Positions 63,215 through 64,000 of a stretch of 64,000 nucleotides of DNA are shown piece after piece; within the stretch, counting starts at the first letter, position 1; every line of letters starts with the position of its first letter. The DNA lies in the NCBI GenBank assembly GCA_947044365.1, contig OX345638.1:7449201-7513200 (forward strand), in the 5' to 3' direction. This DNA is from Petrosia ficiformis (Eukaryota; Porifera; Demospongiae; Haplosclerida; Petrosiidae). Made by a program: the position numbers and the translations under genes. The notes beneath the pieces were generated by a model. The model was not told where the DNA came from and ran no database searches. It worked only from the letters and a program-made list of their open reading frames with translations.

Positions 63215-64000
63215 GAGGGATTACTATGAGTGGACAGTACATTACCTGCTGTGATTATTACATGAAGTTAATATTGCATACAAGTATATAAGTAAGTACA
63301 AACAGAACAGAAATTATAGACTTACAGTTTGAGTTACAGTACCTGACTTTATTAAGTTTACATACTATGATGGGAGCTACATTTTAATAAGGTGATAGTC
63401 AACTGTACTATAGAAAAATGTATAGTACTACTTTGTACTGTAATCATAGTAATGTGCAAATCCATTACATTTGTATGTGATAGCATAGCAGTAAGGTGTA
63501 ATACTGTGTAGTACACTTGAAGTACAGTGTACTTCACTCACAATGTACACTGTAGTCAATGGAAATACAGTGATAGTAATAATAAGGTCAGGTAGTGTAG
63601 TTGCTGTTGTTTCTCCTCCTAACAGACAGCCTCAACAGTGATTATAGAAGCTAATTTATGTATGCATGTTATAATTATTAGTAAAATGATAATTGTTAGC
63701 GATAATGCAATATCCTAAGTAAGGCGATTAATTGGGACATAAATAATAATGATATTATGGTCATAATAATTATTATAATTTAATAATTGCTCAACTATTA
63801 TGCTGTCCACTTATTGCAATAATTTGAACTACTGTAATTATAACCTTATTTGGAGCATCACACAAAAAAATATTATTACCATTTGCCTTAAGACTTGACA
63901 AAAATTTAAATGTGATACATGTGATTGACCCTGTCTGTTAGGAATAGAATCCGAGGAGAAACAATCCAAATAGATGGTTTAAATTTAGCATGTGTCCTGT
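63215..64000. other. Duplicated 5' flank of the 7TM gene
   Basis: Collinear with 38917-39690; no gene seen. The duplication runs off the window end. Confidence 0.75.

Overview
The window looks like animal nuclear DNA that is AT-rich and dense in repeats, with small GT-AG introns (about 50-1000 nt). The gene content fits an early-branching metazoan, most likely a demosponge such as Amphimedon: a Roc-COR GTPase with death-fold domains, a carbohydrate-binding-like receptor, expanded four-helix membrane proteins, and many MITEs, Crypton relics and hAT relics. The sponge assignment is an inference from style and families; no rRNA or mitochondrial marker is present. All gene models were built by hand from frame, splice sites and phase.

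Region 1 (1-26 kb) is an accessory cluster. Two families are repeatedly duplicated and broken. The first is a MARVEL/synaptogyrin-like four-helix protein, with one intact copy at 21.2-23.4 kb, one copy lacking exon 2 at 14.6-15.5 kb, and at least five pseudogenes or exon relics. The second is a secreted or type I membrane protein with a CBM6/35-like ectodomain, intact at 7.9-8.8 kb and broken at 19.7-20.5 kb. A DNA transposon of about 5 kb (2.66-7.71 kb) with two divergent gene units sits between members of this duplicated block. A decayed Crypton-type tyrosine recombinase lies at 9.7-10.8 kb.

Region 2 (26.3-38.9 kb, minus strand) is one gene. Thirteen phase-consistent exons encode a protein of about 576 aa with a long cytoplasmic N-terminus, seven membrane helices and a very short C-terminus. 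Its introns carry hAT remnants, MITEs, a 40-bp minisatellite, tRNA-derived SINE material and many microsatellites.

Region 3 (43.6-52.9 kb, plus strand) is a Roc-COR gene with a CARD-like domain and a C-terminal death domain. It contains two unusual splice-site-bounded tandem arrays. One, in intron 1, has nine 138-bp units in which only a 3-nt slot between a perfect acceptor and a perfect donor varies. The other has seven 110-bp units, each carrying a symmetric 54-nt exon. Alternative 3' ends (early stop after the CARD, a transmembrane tail, or the death domain) are possible. This locus is the best candidate for a previously undescribed diversification system.

Region 4 (54.5-64 kb, minus strand) holds a small RA-PH adaptor gene of the MRL/Grb7-10-14 type and, 5' of it, a duplicated copy of exons 1-4 of the 7TM gene. 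That copy has lost a splice donor and its membrane exons. The remaining space is filled by tandem repeats, palindromic fold-backs and MITEs, several with perfect target-site duplications.
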